Positions 9,210 through 19,049 of a stretch of DNA of 52,916 nucleotides are shown here, piece after piece; positions within the stretch are counted from its first letter, which is position 1; each line of letters begins with the position of its first letter. The stretch covers positions 1 through 52,916 of the forward strand of contig DYMG01000007.1 of NCBI GenBank assembly GCA_020721655.1, in the 5' to 3' direction. The DNA is from Paludibacter propionicigenes (GTDB lineage Bacteria > Bacteroidota > Bacteroidia > Bacteroidales > JAFGXI01). The position numbers and the translations under genes are program-made. The notes under the pieces were generated by a model. The model had not been told where the DNA came from. It worked only from the letters and a program-made list of their open reading frames with translations, and did no database searches.

Positions 9210-12200
9210 TTATTCTGTAAAACCTTCTTCTGTTTCTTTTGCTTCTTTTTTGTCTTTTTCTGTATCTTCTTCTGTAGAGCCGTCGTCTTCTCCTTCGTAA
9301 TATTTCGATTTAAATTTTTTAACCTCACGAATTGTTGCCGGATAGTATGAGTAACCTTTTTGACCTTTTTCTGGTTTTATTCTTCTGTCGTCGGGTTTTG
9401 TTTCCATTATAAGTTTGTTGAACTCGGCGTTAGATGAGGCAATTCTAAAAACGCTTCGTTTGTAGTCGAAGAAATACCAAGCACCTTCGGTTTCAATGTA
9501 AATTGTAAATAAATCGCCACTTCTACGTTTTGTTATTTCTACTTTACCTTTTACTAATCGGTTAACTTGTGTTTTTTTAATATTTCCAATACCAATGTCG
9601 CCATTTGAAATGAAAATTCGTTCTTTTTTATCGAAATCGAGTTTTAAATCGTTTAATACTATGCTTTTTTCGAGTTCTTCGGGGAATTTTTTTAAATTTC
9701 CCATACTTAGTGCTGTAAAAAACTTCTCCGATTTTTCTACTCCAACAAGGTCGGTAACGGCTTTTTTATAAACACTGCGGTCTAAATCTACTACATCTTG
9801 CGAGGTTGCAATAATTTCGTTTGCCATTATTTCTAAACATTTGTCAATAAATATAAAGTCTATTCCAAAAATCATATCTAAAGAGTATTCGTGTTTTTGA
9901 ATGTCGCCTGTTATGTTTCCGGCGGCGGTGTATTTAATTTGCCCAAAATCGGTTGCAAGGTTTATTAGTCCTTCGCTGTAAACATTGCAAATGCTTGGGT
10001 GAATGCTTAAATATGGACCGGGTAAATTAAATTCAACTAGTTTGTCTTTTGCTGCAATTTCGTATTTTCCATTTTCTTTGTTGAAGTGTAAAAAGCCTTC
10101 AACTGGAATTAGTTCATTGTCGGTATAAAATTTATCTTTGGTTAAAAATGCGGTGTAAATATGGGTGCTGTCGTTCGTAATCATAAGGCTTGAATGAATA
10201 ATTCCTCCATTAATTTCGGGCATATTTTTATTGATAGGAATATAAATATCTTTTTGATTTATTTCAGATTTAAATCCAACCCAATCTCTTCGAAGGCTGT
10301 CGCATTGTTGGTTTATTCTAAAAAAGCCATCGAAAAACAGAAATTCTTTGTTTGCTTCCATTTTTACATTTCCGGTGTATTCGTATTTTGGGCTAAGTGT
10401 AAAACTTTGAGTTAGACCAATTTTGCCGGTTGCATAAGTTTGAACGGTTGAATCAACTGCAACTACATCAAAATGAATGAATTGTTTTGCTCCATTTTCG
10501 TCAATGTAATCGTAATCGCCGTTAGACATAAAGTCTTTTTTGCCATAAATATTTGTTTCGGCATTGTAAATTTCGTGGTAGCGTGTTACGTTGTTTGCTT
10601 TTATTTTCGATTTGTGTAGTGTTTTCATTAGAGCTTTTTTCTCAATTATCACTTCTCCGTTTCCAGGGTATATTGTTGCATCGGCAACTCTAATAAGTTT
10701 TACTTCGTTAGCAGTAATAACGCTTTGTTTTCTACTATATATTGCTGTTGGTGCCCAAAAGTTTAAAGAATCTTGTTGTGGGTGTAGTGAAATAAATTGA
10801 GAACCGGTTAGTTCTACGTCTTCTAATTGGGTTTCGGTCATTCCTTCTGTTTTTACGTCTGCTTTAGCAACATCGTTTGAGATGGAGCTAAGCATAATTT
10901 CTTCCTTATCCATAAACCAAGTAAATTTATCCATATAGCATATATATTGGTTTTTAGGGAATTCTATGGTCGAGTTTCCATCGTTAGAAACGAATTCGCC
11001 TAAACGACGGTTAAAGTCTATTAGTGCATTTACGTTTGTGGTGGCAAAATCTACATCGTCGCCGGGGTTTACTTGTTCAACTTGCGATAGCAGTTTAAAG
11101 TTTGAAGTGTCGGAGTTAAATGTGTTTTGATGGTATATGTATTCTTTTGAGGTCATTTCGGCATCAACAAAATTCATTTTACCAAAACCTTTCATTCCGT
11201 TTGGTGTAAGAACTGTGGTTCCGTGTGTTACGGCTTGTTTGTTAAACATTTCTATAGGTTCTTTGTGTTTTTTTGTGTAGAGTTCGTCTTGGTACGGCAT
11301 AAAGTGTATATTTGTGATGTCGCCATGTACTTGTGGGAATTCTAATGGTGATGTTTTTGCTGTGTTGTCGAACGATTTTGATAGTGTGTTTAGGGAATCG
11401 GGGTAGAAGAAAAATTCGTCTGATTTTGTTAAAGATGTTACATATTCTAAGTCTCCGGCTCCTCTTAAACCTTCGTTGCTAAGGTCTATTAAATTTTTAT
11501 AGTTTGCTTTTCCTCCATAAACATTGTATCCGCTTGCTGGTGTTATTCTTGTAAATCCTAAAGAGTTATCTCTCATTATTTTTAGTTTTTCGTCGAATGG
11601 TGGAAAAATACCTGCCGAAACAAAGTGCCCGTCGAAGCCAATTTTATTTCTATCAATGTTGTTTAGGCTGTCCATTTCGTAAGGAAAAACTTGAAAGTAA
11701 AAATTTTCGCGATTGTAAACTCCTTTTTGGATTTGTGGTTTGTCGTAGTAAACGTAAGATTCTTTTTTGCTGTAAAATATTGGGTAACGTGGAAAATCTT
11801 TTAATCCCGATTTGTTTGTTGGGCTATCTATTAGTAAATCTCCTGTCATATTTTGTATTGAGTTTGAGACTGTTACCATTTTTGGCATTCCGTATTCGTC
11901 TAATTCATTTGTTGCTGCTTGCATTTTCATTTCACTAATATCGGGCATATTTATTTTAAATTTATCGTATTCAAATGAGAAATTTGTTCCTTTGTATAGA
12001 AACATTCCGGCTAGTACTTTTCCGTTAAAATCGAAATTACGGTTCTTTTTTAGAACTATTTTTCCTTCTGATGGGAAAATTGAAACGTTTTGCGAGTCGC
12101 TTAATTGAATATTTTTTACTCCGGCTACTACTATATTGTTGTTTAATAAGCTTAAGTAAGCGTTATATTCTAAGCTTTTTGCATTTTCTCCAGTATTTGA

Positions 12201-13823
12201 GCCTGTTTCAGTTTCTGAGGTAAATTTTATAACATCGTAATCTATTTTATTCATACTTGCTTTAATGTAGTCGTAAAGTTTTTGTTTAAGTTTTACTTTT
12301 CCTTTTGCAAAGTTGTAGGCTATATATCCATCATAAGAAAGTGTTAGTAAAAATCGGTGTATTGCTGGTTCCGACATACGCATATAATCGGCGAGTTCTA
12401 AATCGGTAAATTCATCGTTCATATTTTTTTCGGCAAATCGTTTTACGTCGTAAAGCGGGTTTGTTAGAGCATCTCCTTGAAGTTGTAAAAAAACATTTTC
12501 GGAATAAAAGTTTTTAGATTCGAAAATTACTTTGGTGTCGCTTTGTGTTATTCCTCCGAATGTAATTTTGGGGTTATCCATTTTCCATTCTAATACTTTT
12601 GCGTCGAATTCTACATTGTGGTATGTATCAACGTATTTTATTCTTGTTGAGCCTTCTCCATTTCTAATTAATTGAACTGTACGAACATCGTTGTTGTACT
12701 TAAAAAGTAAGTTTGGGTGGTAAATTGAATCGGTATCTAAGTGTAATACAACTTCAATATCGTTTGCTATTAAATTGGTTTTTTCAAAAATAATTATTTT
12801 TCCTTTGGCTTCTAATACTAATGTGTCTTTTCTAAAGAAATATAGGTGAGCGTATTTATCGCCTATTCCTGCACCAATTAGTTTTGCACCTTTCATAAAA
12901 AAACCTCCGGAGTAATTAACATCTGGATAAATATTTTTAATTTCGAATAAGCTTAAATATGTTTTAAATTGTGGATAATCTGAACTTTCTGGGCTTATAA
13001 TTTTTTTTACTTTATCGTTAAGTTCGCCAAGTACTGGTTTTTTGAAGTAATAAACATTTACAAAGCTAACGCTATCGGCTTTGTATTCTGGTTTTGTTAA
13101 GTCTATATTGTAGTTGCGTAGTTTTGCGAAAATTTTGTCTTTTTCAATTTTTGCGCGTTCCCAAGTAACGGTTCCATTTACTCCTTTCCACGATTTTTTT
13201 TGTGGATAATAAATACCGTTTGTTTGTTCAATTTTAATGCTGTCGTCTTTTGTGTAACAAACTAAGTCGAAATCGTTTTCAAATTTTATTTTCAATTCTT
13301 TATCGTATTCAAAGTGCAAATCGGTTCCTACAACTTTCCAAATTATGTTTTGATTGTTATATATAATTTTAGATTTTAATATGTCTGGGGTTACACTTAT
13401 AACGTCTTCTACGGCTATTATAGATGTTTTTTTACTATCTAACATTTCGTTTAAACCTTTATCCCAAGCATTTAAACTTTGCTCGCTTTGGGTTGAGCGG
13501 TAAAATAAAATCATAGATTGTAAGTAGTTGTAAAAATGCGGATATGGGCGTCCTTTTTCTTTTAAAATTTTGTTCGATATGTTTATTATTAAGGCTTTTT
13601 TGTTGGCAGGTAAGCTGTCTTTTTCCCATAATTCGCTAAATTCTTTCATAAATTTATTTATTTCCTCTTTTTTAACGTCAGAATTTGCCATATAGCTTCC
13701 TAACGATTTAATAAATTTATCTTGTTCTGTAGGAAAACTTGTAATTCTTTTATCGCTGTTAATTATTTGCGATGATAAGTTTGAGTAAATAAATATTGCG
13801 AATAATATTATTATGATTTTCAT
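9210..13823 (-). CDS. Giant exported protein of unknown function (1537 aa)
   Basis: I do not recognise a named family. A signal peptide (MKIIIILFAIFIYSNLSS) is followed by an alpha-helical N-terminal 150 residues. A very long beta-rich body comes next, in which short elements recur that resemble stacked strands (for example FESKNFYSENVFLQLQG, FVDAEMTSKEYIYHQN, IIHSSLMITNDSTH). This spacing recalls OstA/LptA- or AsmA-like bridge proteins, but that is only an impression. The C-terminal 30 residues are strongly acidic and lysine-rich (EGEDDGSTEEDTEKDKKEAK), and I see no T9SS tail or lipobox. It begins 21 bases after prmA and is followed 8 bases later by the aminotransferase, so expression is probably constitutive. 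A periplasmic or envelope structural role is inferred from size and export signal only. Confidence 0.75.
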   Translation of the reverse strand: MKIIIILFAIFIYSNLSSQIINSDKRITSFPTEQDKFIKSLGSYMANSDVKKEEINKFMKEFSELWEKDSLPANKKALIINISNKILKEKGRPYPHFYNYLQSMILFYRSTQSEQSLNAWDKGLNEMLDSKKTSIIAVEDVISVTPDILKSKIIYNNQNIIWKVVGTDLHFEYDKELKIKFENDFDLVCYTKDDSIKIEQTNGIYYPQKKSWKGVNGTVTWERAKIEKDKIFAKLRNYNIDLTKPEYKADSVSFVNVYYFKKPVLGELNDKVKKIISPESSDYPQFKTYLSLFEIKNIYPDVNYSGGFFMKGAKLIGAGIGDKYAHLYFFRKDTLVLEAKGKIIIFEKTNLIANDIEVVLHLDTDSIYHPNLLFKYNNDVRTVQLIRNGEGSTRIKYVDTYHNVEFDAKVLEWKMDNPKITFGGITQSDTKVIFESKNFYSENVFLQLQGDALTNPLYDVKRFAEKNMNDEFTDLELADYMRMSEPAIHRFLLTLSYDGYIAYNFAKGKVKLKQKLYDYIKASMNKIDYDVIKFTSETETGSNTGENAKSLEYNAYLSLLNNNIVVAGVKNIQLSDSQNVSIFPSEGKIVLKKNRNFDFNGKVLAGMFLYKGTNFSFEYDKFKINMPDISEMKMQAATNELDEYGMPKMVTVSNSIQNMTGDLLIDSPTNKSGLKDFPRYPIFYSKKESYVYYDKPQIQKGVYNRENFYFQVFPYEMDSLNNIDRNKIGFDGHFVSAGIFPPFDEKLKIMRDNSLGFTRITPASGYNVYGGKANYKNLIDLSNEGLRGAGDLEYVTSLTKSDEFFFYPDSLNTLSKSFDNTAKTSPLEFPQVHGDITNIHFMPYQDELYTKKHKEPIEMFNKQAVTHGTTVLTPNGMKGFGKMNFVDAEMTSKEYIYHQNTFNSDTSNFKLLSQVEQVNPGDDVDFATTNVNALIDFNRRLGEFVSNDGNSTIEFPKNQYICYMDKFTWFMDKEEIMLSSISNDVAKADVKTEGMTETQLEDVELTGSQFISLHPQQDSLNFWAPTAIYSRKQSVITANEVKLIRVADATIYPGNGEVIIEKKALMKTLHKSKIKANNVTRYHEIYNAETNIYGKKDFMSNGDYDYIDENGAKQFIHFDVVAVDSTVQTYATGKIGLTQSFTLSPKYEYTGNVKMEANKEFLFFDGFFRINQQCDSLRRDWVGFKSEINQKDIYIPINKNMPEINGGIIHSSLMITNDSTHIYTAFLTKDKFYTDNELIPVEGFLHFNKENGKYEIAAKDKLVEFNLPGPYLSIHPSICNVYSEGLINLATDFGQIKYTAAGNITGDIQKHEYSLDMIFGIDFIFIDKCLEIMANEIIATSQDVVDLDRSVYKKAVTDLVGVEKSEKFFTALSMGNLKKFPEELEKSIVLNDLKLDFDKKERIFISNGDIGIGNIKKTQVNRLVKGKVEITKRRSGDLFTIYIETEGAWYFFDYKRSVFRIASSNAEFNKLIMETKPDDRRIKPEKGQKGYSYYPATIREVKKFKSKYYEGEDDGSTEEDTEKDKKEAKETEEGFTE

Positions 13824-13844
13824 TTAACTTAAATTTTTAAACTG

Positions 13845-14684
13845 TTATTTTTTAAAAACGGCACAAACCCAATTGTCTTTTTCTCTGAATGAGGAAAGTT
13901 TTAGTTTTAAACTTTCTGCTTTTTCAATTATTATTGGCAAGTCTGTTTTATAAAATCCGCTAAAGATTATTTTGCCTTTTGGATTTAAAACATTGAAATA
14001 CGAATCCATATCGCGAACCAAAATGTTTCTATTTATGTTTGCTATTATAATATCAAAACTTTCTAGTTTGGTTAAATTTTTGGCATCTCCCAAAATAATA
14101 GAAATGTTATTTGTTTTATTTATCTTAATATTTTCTAATGAGCTTTTATAAGCATCTTCGTCGTTATCTATTGCAACTATATTTTTTGCTCCAAGTTTTG
14201 ATGCTAATATTGATAGAACAGCTGTTCCACAACCCATATCTAAAACAGTTTTTTTTGCAAGTTTTATTTCAAATAATTCTTGTGAGGCTAAATAAGTTGT
14301 TTGGTGGTGTCCTGTTCCAAAAGCCATTTTGGGGTCAACAATTATATCTATTTCTGGTTTGGGGTCTATTTTGTGAAAAGAGGCTCTAACTACGCAGTCT
14401 TCGTTTAAAAACACTGGTTCAAAGCTATTTTCCCATTCTTGATTCCAATTCTTGCCTTCTATTACATTTATTGCCATTTGTGTCTGTATTGTGGCTTTAT
14501 CAATATAATTTAAAGCAAGTTCAATATCAGCCTGAACGAAATCTTCTTTTTTTATGTATGCATTAATTCCTGTTTCGGTATCTTCAAAAGAATCGTAACC
14601 CAAATCGGCAATTAAAGCCACTACTATTTCTCTGTGTTCTTGTGTGTTTGGTGTTATTGTAATTTTAACTTCAATGTAATTCAT
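13845..14684 (-). CDS. prmA: Ribosomal protein L11 methyltransferase PrmA
   Basis: 279 residues, typical for PrmA, which trimethylates lysines and the N-terminus of ribosomal protein L11 in the cytoplasm using S-adenosylmethionine. The N-terminal 1-80 is the L11-recognition domain. The family block DPKMAFGTGHHQTT (117-130) precedes SAM motif I, VLDMGCGTAVLSI (147-159). Motif II (IVAIDNDEDA) and the catalytic-pocket IIANINRNIL follow. It heads the apparent prmA - giant protein - aminotransferase - exported protein transcript. Nothing unusual in length or motifs. Confidence 0.95.
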   Translation of the reverse strand: MNYIEVKITITPNTQEHREIVVALIADLGYDSFEDTETGINAYIKKEDFVQADIELALNYIDKATIQTQMAINVIEGKNWNQEWENSFEPVFLNEDCVVRASFHKIDPKPEIDIIVDPKMAFGTGHHQTTYLASQELFEIKLAKKTVLDMGCGTAVLSILASKLGAKNIVAIDNDEDAYKSSLENIKINKTNNISIILGDAKNLTKLESFDIIIANINRNILVRDMDSYFNVLNPKGKIIFSGFYKTDLPIIIEKAESLKLKLSSFREKDNWVCAVFKK

Positions 14685-15124
14685 ACCTTGTTTTTTAGAA
14701 CAGCAAGGTATTAATAATTAATGAAAATTCTAAAATTTTTTATTAACGATAATTAAAAATAGGATTCATTTAAAAATTATGTAATTAATCAGTCTCAAAA
14801 ATAAAAAACATAAAAATTCGTAAAAATTAACGTTTTTGTTAATATTTATGCCACAGATTACGTAAATTTAGTTTAATTTTCATTAAATAGGCTATGTATT
14901 TAATTATCAGGGCTTTATGCACTATTGTAAATTTGAATTAAAACTCTTATTATCAATAATTTAACTTTATAAACTTTCAACTTTATAACTTTTTAGACTG
15001 ACTTCATAAATAATTTAAGTTGTTAATGATTATACAAATATAAAACTAATATTTTATATGGTATTTATCAGTAATTTAGTTATTTATAAAAGATATAAAC
15101 ATCGTTAATTCTATATTTGCGAAA
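14685..15124. other. Gene-free region with dispersed repeat copy 1
   Basis: About 440 bases between the prmA start and the end of the propeller gene. It holds a TATTTTTG box (read on the minus strand, 14796-14803) that could be the -7 element of the prmA promoter, a small hairpin (attaac / gttaat, about 14827-14844), and copy 1 of the 137-bp dispersed repeat (14870-15006). Stop codons are frequent in all frames, so it is probably non-coding. No clear intrinsic terminator for the propeller gene was found. Confidence 0.5.
14870..15006. repeat. 137-bp dispersed intergenic repeat, copy 1
   Basis: Aligns without gaps to 24736-24872: 128 of 137 positions are identical (9 substitutions). Both copies lie just 3' of a minus-strand gene and contain a repeated phrase (aactttataa twice). 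Similarity stops sharply at both ends. The right end of this copy reads ttagactgac and the left boundary of copy 2 reads gtcagtttaa, nearly reverse complements, so the element may once have had short terminal inverted repeats like a MITE. No ORF of useful length. Confidence 0.8.
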
Positions 15125-17803
15125 TCATTTTTTCACAAAAAACGAAACATTTCTTTTTTGCGATTTGTTTGTTGCAACTATAATATATTTTCCAAGTTCT
15201 AAATTTTCTACATTTATTTGTGAATGCGTGTCATTAACTTTTCTGTTTTTGTAAATGAGCTTTCCATTAATTGAATAAATTTCAATTTCCGATATTGTTT
15301 CGTTACTACTATTATTTATATTTAAAATGGTTTCGCAAGGATTAGGATAAATATTTAATTTTTGAGTTTCAGTTTTATTAGATAAGTTTTCAATATTAGA
15401 AGCTAAATCCCAAGTTGATGTAAACATACCTCTTCCATGAGTTGCAGCAACTACAAAATTATCCGATGGTTTAACGTTTACCATATCAACCCTAACATTT
15501 GGAAATGTTGTGTTTTGGGCATCCCAAGTTACTGTTGTTGCAGAAGCATTTGTTGTTTGCCATATACCTGTTTCGGTAGCTAACATAATTTGATGTTTGT
15601 TTTGTGGGTGATAAATTGCCCAACGAATAGGCATATCGGGTAAATTTCCGGAAATATTATTCCATAAATTACCGCCATTGTAAGTTTGCCAAACAGATTG
15701 AACTCCGTAATTTGAAAAAGTTAACAAAATTGTGTCGGCATTTTTGCTGGTTTGAATGCATGAAATGTATGCATTGTTTGGTAGCTGTCCGTTTGAAATT
15801 TCAGTAGAACTTGGCAACGAGTTGATGTTGCTAATTTTATAAATATTACCTATATAATTACCTAGTAGTAATATTGGTTCGTTGGTGTTTGTTTTTGTAA
15901 ACCTAACCGCTGAAAAAGGAGTTGTTGTTCCTGTTGAAACATTTATAAATTCTGGGGTTTGACTATAAGGTAATCCGGATATTTTATAAATTTGGTCGGG
16001 AAAATCGTTATTAAATGTTATTGCATTAGAATAAATAATATTATCTTCATAGTCGTAATCGAATGGGGTGATAAAAGTTCCACAAGTATAATCGTTAATT
16101 TGAGTGTATCCTCCATCGTAAAACATAATCATACTATTGTCGTATGTTGAGGTAATAACAGCTTCTTCGTTTTGGTCCCACATTGTAAAAGCTCCATCGC
16201 CACCTTGAAGCATATCATTAATTTCATAATTGTGGTTTTGAAACATTATGGTGCCATTGTCTTGTAAGCCTCCTGTGTAGCGTTGGTCGCCTGTTAAATA
16301 AGGAATTGCACAAGAATAAAATTGTAAGGTGTTGTAAGAATTGTTTCTTTGTTGGAATATTGGTGCTGAGTTATCAGAATTATTTGTGTAAAAAACGCCA
16401 CCATCGGTTGTAACAACAAATGCATTTGCAACTGTTGGATTAAATGCAATTTTATGAATATCAGCGTGTACATATTCATTTCCGCCACCATAATACATTA
16501 AAACCCAGTCTGAAATTTTGTTCCACGAATTTCCACCATCTGCAGATTTGTGAATATCTAAACCTCCAATAAAAACGTTGTTTTCATTGTTTGGGTCGAC
16601 TTGAATTGAAAAAGCGTGCCACGAAAGGTAAGCCCAGTTTCTACCGTTTCCGTCGTCTAATGGCATATTTACATAGTTCCAATTTGCTCCATTGTTTGTG
16701 GTTTTTACAATATATTTTGCTTCAGATGTTCCAAAGCCTTCAATAAGTTCTGTGGTTGAGGCTGCTCCAATAATTGCATAAATGGTTGTAGGATTGCTTT
16801 TAGATGCAGAAATTTCGACTCTACCGGGAATATTGTATTCCGAATCGATAATTAGGGCATTTTTATAATCAGAATTTACAGACCAGCTTCCATTTAAACC
16901 GGTTGTAGATTTTAAAATACAAGCACCACCAGCACCATTTAAATTGTTTGTTGTGCCAACGTAAATTGTTCCGTTTTCAGTTATTTCAATATCTGATGGG
17001 GCAAAAGGTTCTGTTTCTCCATCAATATTTGGAAGAACTTGTACCCAAGTGTTTCCTCCATCGCTTGAGCGATATAAACCATCGGTTGGTGTTGATTGAA
17101 AAATAGAGCCTTTATATTCGCCAGAAAGTACGCCGGCGTAAATTACGCTTGTTCCGTTTTCATTTCTTACTTCTATATCGGAAATATATGCGAAATTTTG
17201 TGTAGATGGTAATTGAGTCCAAGTTTGTCCGGCATCAGTAGTTTTCCAAATTCCAAAACCTCTTCCAGACGATTCTCTGTATGTATGTACTGCAGTTTCT
17301 GCTTCTCCGGTTCCAACGTAGAAGGTTGAAGTGTTGTTTGGGTCGTAACATATATTTGTGGTTGATAAGGTAATCCAATTATCGCTAACCGAAATCCAAT
17401 TTGATGTTGGGTTTGTAATATCGGTATTGTACCACAAACCACCTGTAACACTGCATACCCAAACTTTTTTATGTGTTAAATCGGTTGGGTCGTACATTAT
17501 GTCTCTTGTTCTGCCGCCCATATTGCTTTGTGTTTCTGCCCAGTTTAGTGAGTTTGAGTTTTTATTTGCAGATAGCATTTGTTTTAGTTCAAATGCTTTA
17601 GCCAATCTTTCTGTTGGAACTCTGTTTAGTTTTGGGTCTTGGGTCATTAAAAAATCTCTAAAACCGGAAATATCGGGTTTGTCGAATTTGTTAATAGTTT
17701 TAAATTCTGCTTTTAAGAAATCTGAATAATTTTTGTGCTTTAAATTAAGTAGAAAAAATATTGTCAAAATTACTAAAGGTACTGTAAAATATTTAATTTT
17801 CAT
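15125..17803 (-). CDS. BNR/Vps10-type beta-propeller protein with T9SS tail
   Basis: 892 residues from the ATG at 17803 (the frame also offers a TTG two codons upstream). A hydrophobic N-terminal segment (KYFTVPLVILTIFFLLNL) serves as signal peptide or anchor. The body has repeated sialidase/Vps10-type Asp-box motifs, such as TTDAGQTWTQL, SSDGGNTWVQV, TTNNGANWNYV, SADGGNSWNKI and TYNGGNLWNNI, predicting a large multi-bladed propeller. The last 80 residues (LNIYPNPCETILNIN...KNVSFFVKK-like) form a T9SS type A tail. Homologues are often annotated as glycosyl hydrolase or exo-alpha-sialidase, but Asp boxes alone do not show enzyme activity, and I see no sialidase Arg triad. Role likely extracellular binding or degradation; substrate unknown. 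Flanked by a repeat-containing spacer and rlmN with its own spacing, so probably transcribed alone. Confidence 0.82.
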   Translation of the reverse strand: MKIKYFTVPLVILTIFFLLNLKHKNYSDFLKAEFKTINKFDKPDISGFRDFLMTQDPKLNRVPTERLAKAFELKQMLSANKNSNSLNWAETQSNMGGRTRDIMYDPTDLTHKKVWVCSVTGGLWYNTDITNPTSNWISVSDNWITLSTTNICYDPNNTSTFYVGTGEAETAVHTYRESSGRGFGIWKTTDAGQTWTQLPSTQNFAYISDIEVRNENGTSVIYAGVLSGEYKGSIFQSTPTDGLYRSSDGGNTWVQVLPNIDGETEPFAPSDIEITENGTIYVGTTNNLNGAGGACILKSTTGLNGSWSVNSDYKNALIIDSEYNIPGRVEISASKSNPTTIYAIIGAASTTELIEGFGTSEAKYIVKTTNNGANWNYVNMPLDDGNGRNWAYLSWHAFSIQVDPNNENNVFIGGLDIHKSADGGNSWNKISDWVLMYYGGGNEYVHADIHKIAFNPTVANAFVVTTDGGVFYTNNSDNSAPIFQQRNNSYNTLQFYSCAIPYLTGDQRYTGGLQDNGTIMFQNHNYEINDMLQGGDGAFTMWDQNEEAVITSTYDNSMIMFYDGGYTQINDYTCGTFITPFDYDYEDNIIYSNAITFNNDFPDQIYKISGLPYSQTPEFINVSTGTTTPFSAVRFTKTNTNEPILLLGNYIGNIYKISNINSLPSSTEISNGQLPNNAYISCIQTSKNADTILLTFSNYGVQSVWQTYNGGNLWNNISGNLPDMPIRWAIYHPQNKHQIMLATETGIWQTTNASATTVTWDAQNTTFPNVRVDMVNVKPSDNFVVAATHGRGMFTSTWDLASNIENLSNKTETQKLNIYPNPCETILNINNSSNETISEIEIYSINGKLIYKNRKVNDTHSQINVENLELGKYIIVATNKSQKRNVSFFVKK

Positions 17804-17944
17804 ATACAAAATGTTTTATTATAGACAAGAATAATATTCGTTTTTTTAACATAAATAAATAATTATAAAGTAATTATTATTGAGTAAATAAACTTTTATA
17901 AAATTAGTGTTTTTTTAATTAATTGTGATGATAATTAAGTATTA

Positions 17945-18970
17945 TTATTTGTTTATGAGTAATTGTTTTGTAGAAAGTAATCCGCAGGCTGCATCAATGT
18001 CTTGACCTCGCGAGGCTCTTATTGTTGTAACAATTCCTTTTCGTTTTAGTTCGTTTTGAAATTTTAATAAAACATCGTCATCTGTAGATTCTAAAGGAAC
18101 ATCAGGAACTTTATGGTATTTAATTAAGTTTATGCGACAATTTATGCCATTTAAAATTTTTGCTAATTCTTTTGCATGAGAAATAGAGTCGTTTAGTCCT
18201 TTAAAGACAATATATTCGAAAGAAACTCTACGTTGACGGTTAAATTCAAACGATTTTATTTCTGCTAAAACATCAGCTATTTTATATTTTTTTTGAATTG
18301 GCATTAATTTTTGCCTTTCTTCGTCGAATGGTGAGTGTAAGCTAACAGCTAAGTGAACTTTAGATTCGTCTAAGAAACGTTTCATAGCAGGAATAATTCC
18401 AATTGTGGAAACTGTAATTCTTTTAGGGCTTAGTGCATATCCCCAATCGGAAGTTAAAATTTCTAAACTTTTTAATACGTTCTCTAAATTGTCGAATGGT
18501 TCGCCCATTCCCATATAAACAAAATTTGTAATTGTTTCAAAATCGGGTAAACTTCTGTACTGATTTAGTATTTCGTTTACAGTTAAGTTTGCCTGAAATC
18601 CTTGCTTTCCAGTTGAACAAAATAAACAATTCATTTTGCAACCAACTTGCGATGAAACGCAAATTGTAGCCCTGTCTTTGTCTGGAATATATGCTGTTTC
18701 AATATATTTGTTTTCGTCTATTTTGTAAAGACATTTTTTTGTACCATCAGAAGAAATTGTCTCTGTAATTGGGCTTTGTAAGCCTATTTCGTAGTCTTTT
18801 TCAAGTAATTCTCTCGCTGTTTTTGATATGTTAGACATTTCAGAAATGTTGCTTATATTTTTTTTGTAAAGCCATTCTGATATTTGTTTTGCTGTAAATT
18901 TTGGTAAATTATTAAGGTTAACTATTTCCTGAAGTTCTGATAGCGTTTTTCCAAAAAGTTTTTGTTTCAT
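17945..18970 (-). CDS. rlmN: Dual-specificity 23S rRNA/tRNA adenine-C2 methyltransferase RlmN
   Basis: 341 residues of the radical-SAM family that methylates C2 of A2503 in 23S rRNA and A37 in some tRNAs. The [4Fe-4S]-binding CxxxCxxC is Cys111-Cys115-Cys118 (CKMNCLFC). The two mechanistic cysteines are present: Cys104 in CVSSQVG and Cys329 in DAACGLL, matching C118 and C355 of the E. coli enzyme. GMGEPFDN and the HSPFDEERQKLMP block are also intact. No sign of Cfr-type replacement. It sits alone behind a terminator hairpin that separates it from the FKBP gene. Expected to be fully functional and cytoplasmic. Confidence 0.96.
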   Translation of the reverse strand: MKQKLFGKTLSELQEIVNLNNLPKFTAKQISEWLYKKNISNISEMSNISKTARELLEKDYEIGLQSPITETISSDGTKKCLYKIDENKYIETAYIPDKDRATICVSSQVGCKMNCLFCSTGKQGFQANLTVNEILNQYRSLPDFETITNFVYMGMGEPFDNLENVLKSLEILTSDWGYALSPKRITVSTIGIIPAMKRFLDESKVHLAVSLHSPFDEERQKLMPIQKKYKIADVLAEIKSFEFNRQRRVSFEYIVFKGLNDSISHAKELAKILNGINCRINLIKYHKVPDVPLESTDDDVLLKFQNELKRKGIVTTIRASRGQDIDAACGLLSTKQLLINK

Positions 18971-18996
18971 AGTTTGGCAAATTTACAAATTTTTAT

Positions 18997-19036
18997 AAAC
19001 AAAAAATGCAGTTATTATAAACTGCATTTTTTGTTT
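18997..19036. terminator. 17-bp perfect hairpin terminator after the SlyD-like gene
   Basis: A perfect inverted repeat (stem 18997-19013 with 19020-19036, 6-base loop) whose A/T-rich outer part supplies a T-run on either strand. It lies 13 bases past the stop of the minus-strand FKBP gene and 27 bases before the rlmN start, so it ends the FKBP message and insulates rlmN. Confidence 0.85.
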
Positions 19037-19049
19037 GTTATATAATATT

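Noticed and set aside
11597-12108. Two plus-strand open frames of 98-113 codons opposite the giant gene
   Set aside because: They lie antisense inside the 1537-residue gene, lack family resemblance and have the low-complexity hydrophobic composition expected of reverse-strand shadows.
17358-17729. Plus-strand open frame of 123 codons within the propeller gene
   Set aside because: Antisense to an intact T9SS protein with clear Asp-box repeats; no independent coding evidence.
15125-17803. A catalytic sialidase
   Set aside because: Asp boxes are present but I could not see the Arg triad or Tyr/Glu nucleophile pair; such repeats are also common in non-enzymatic propellers.
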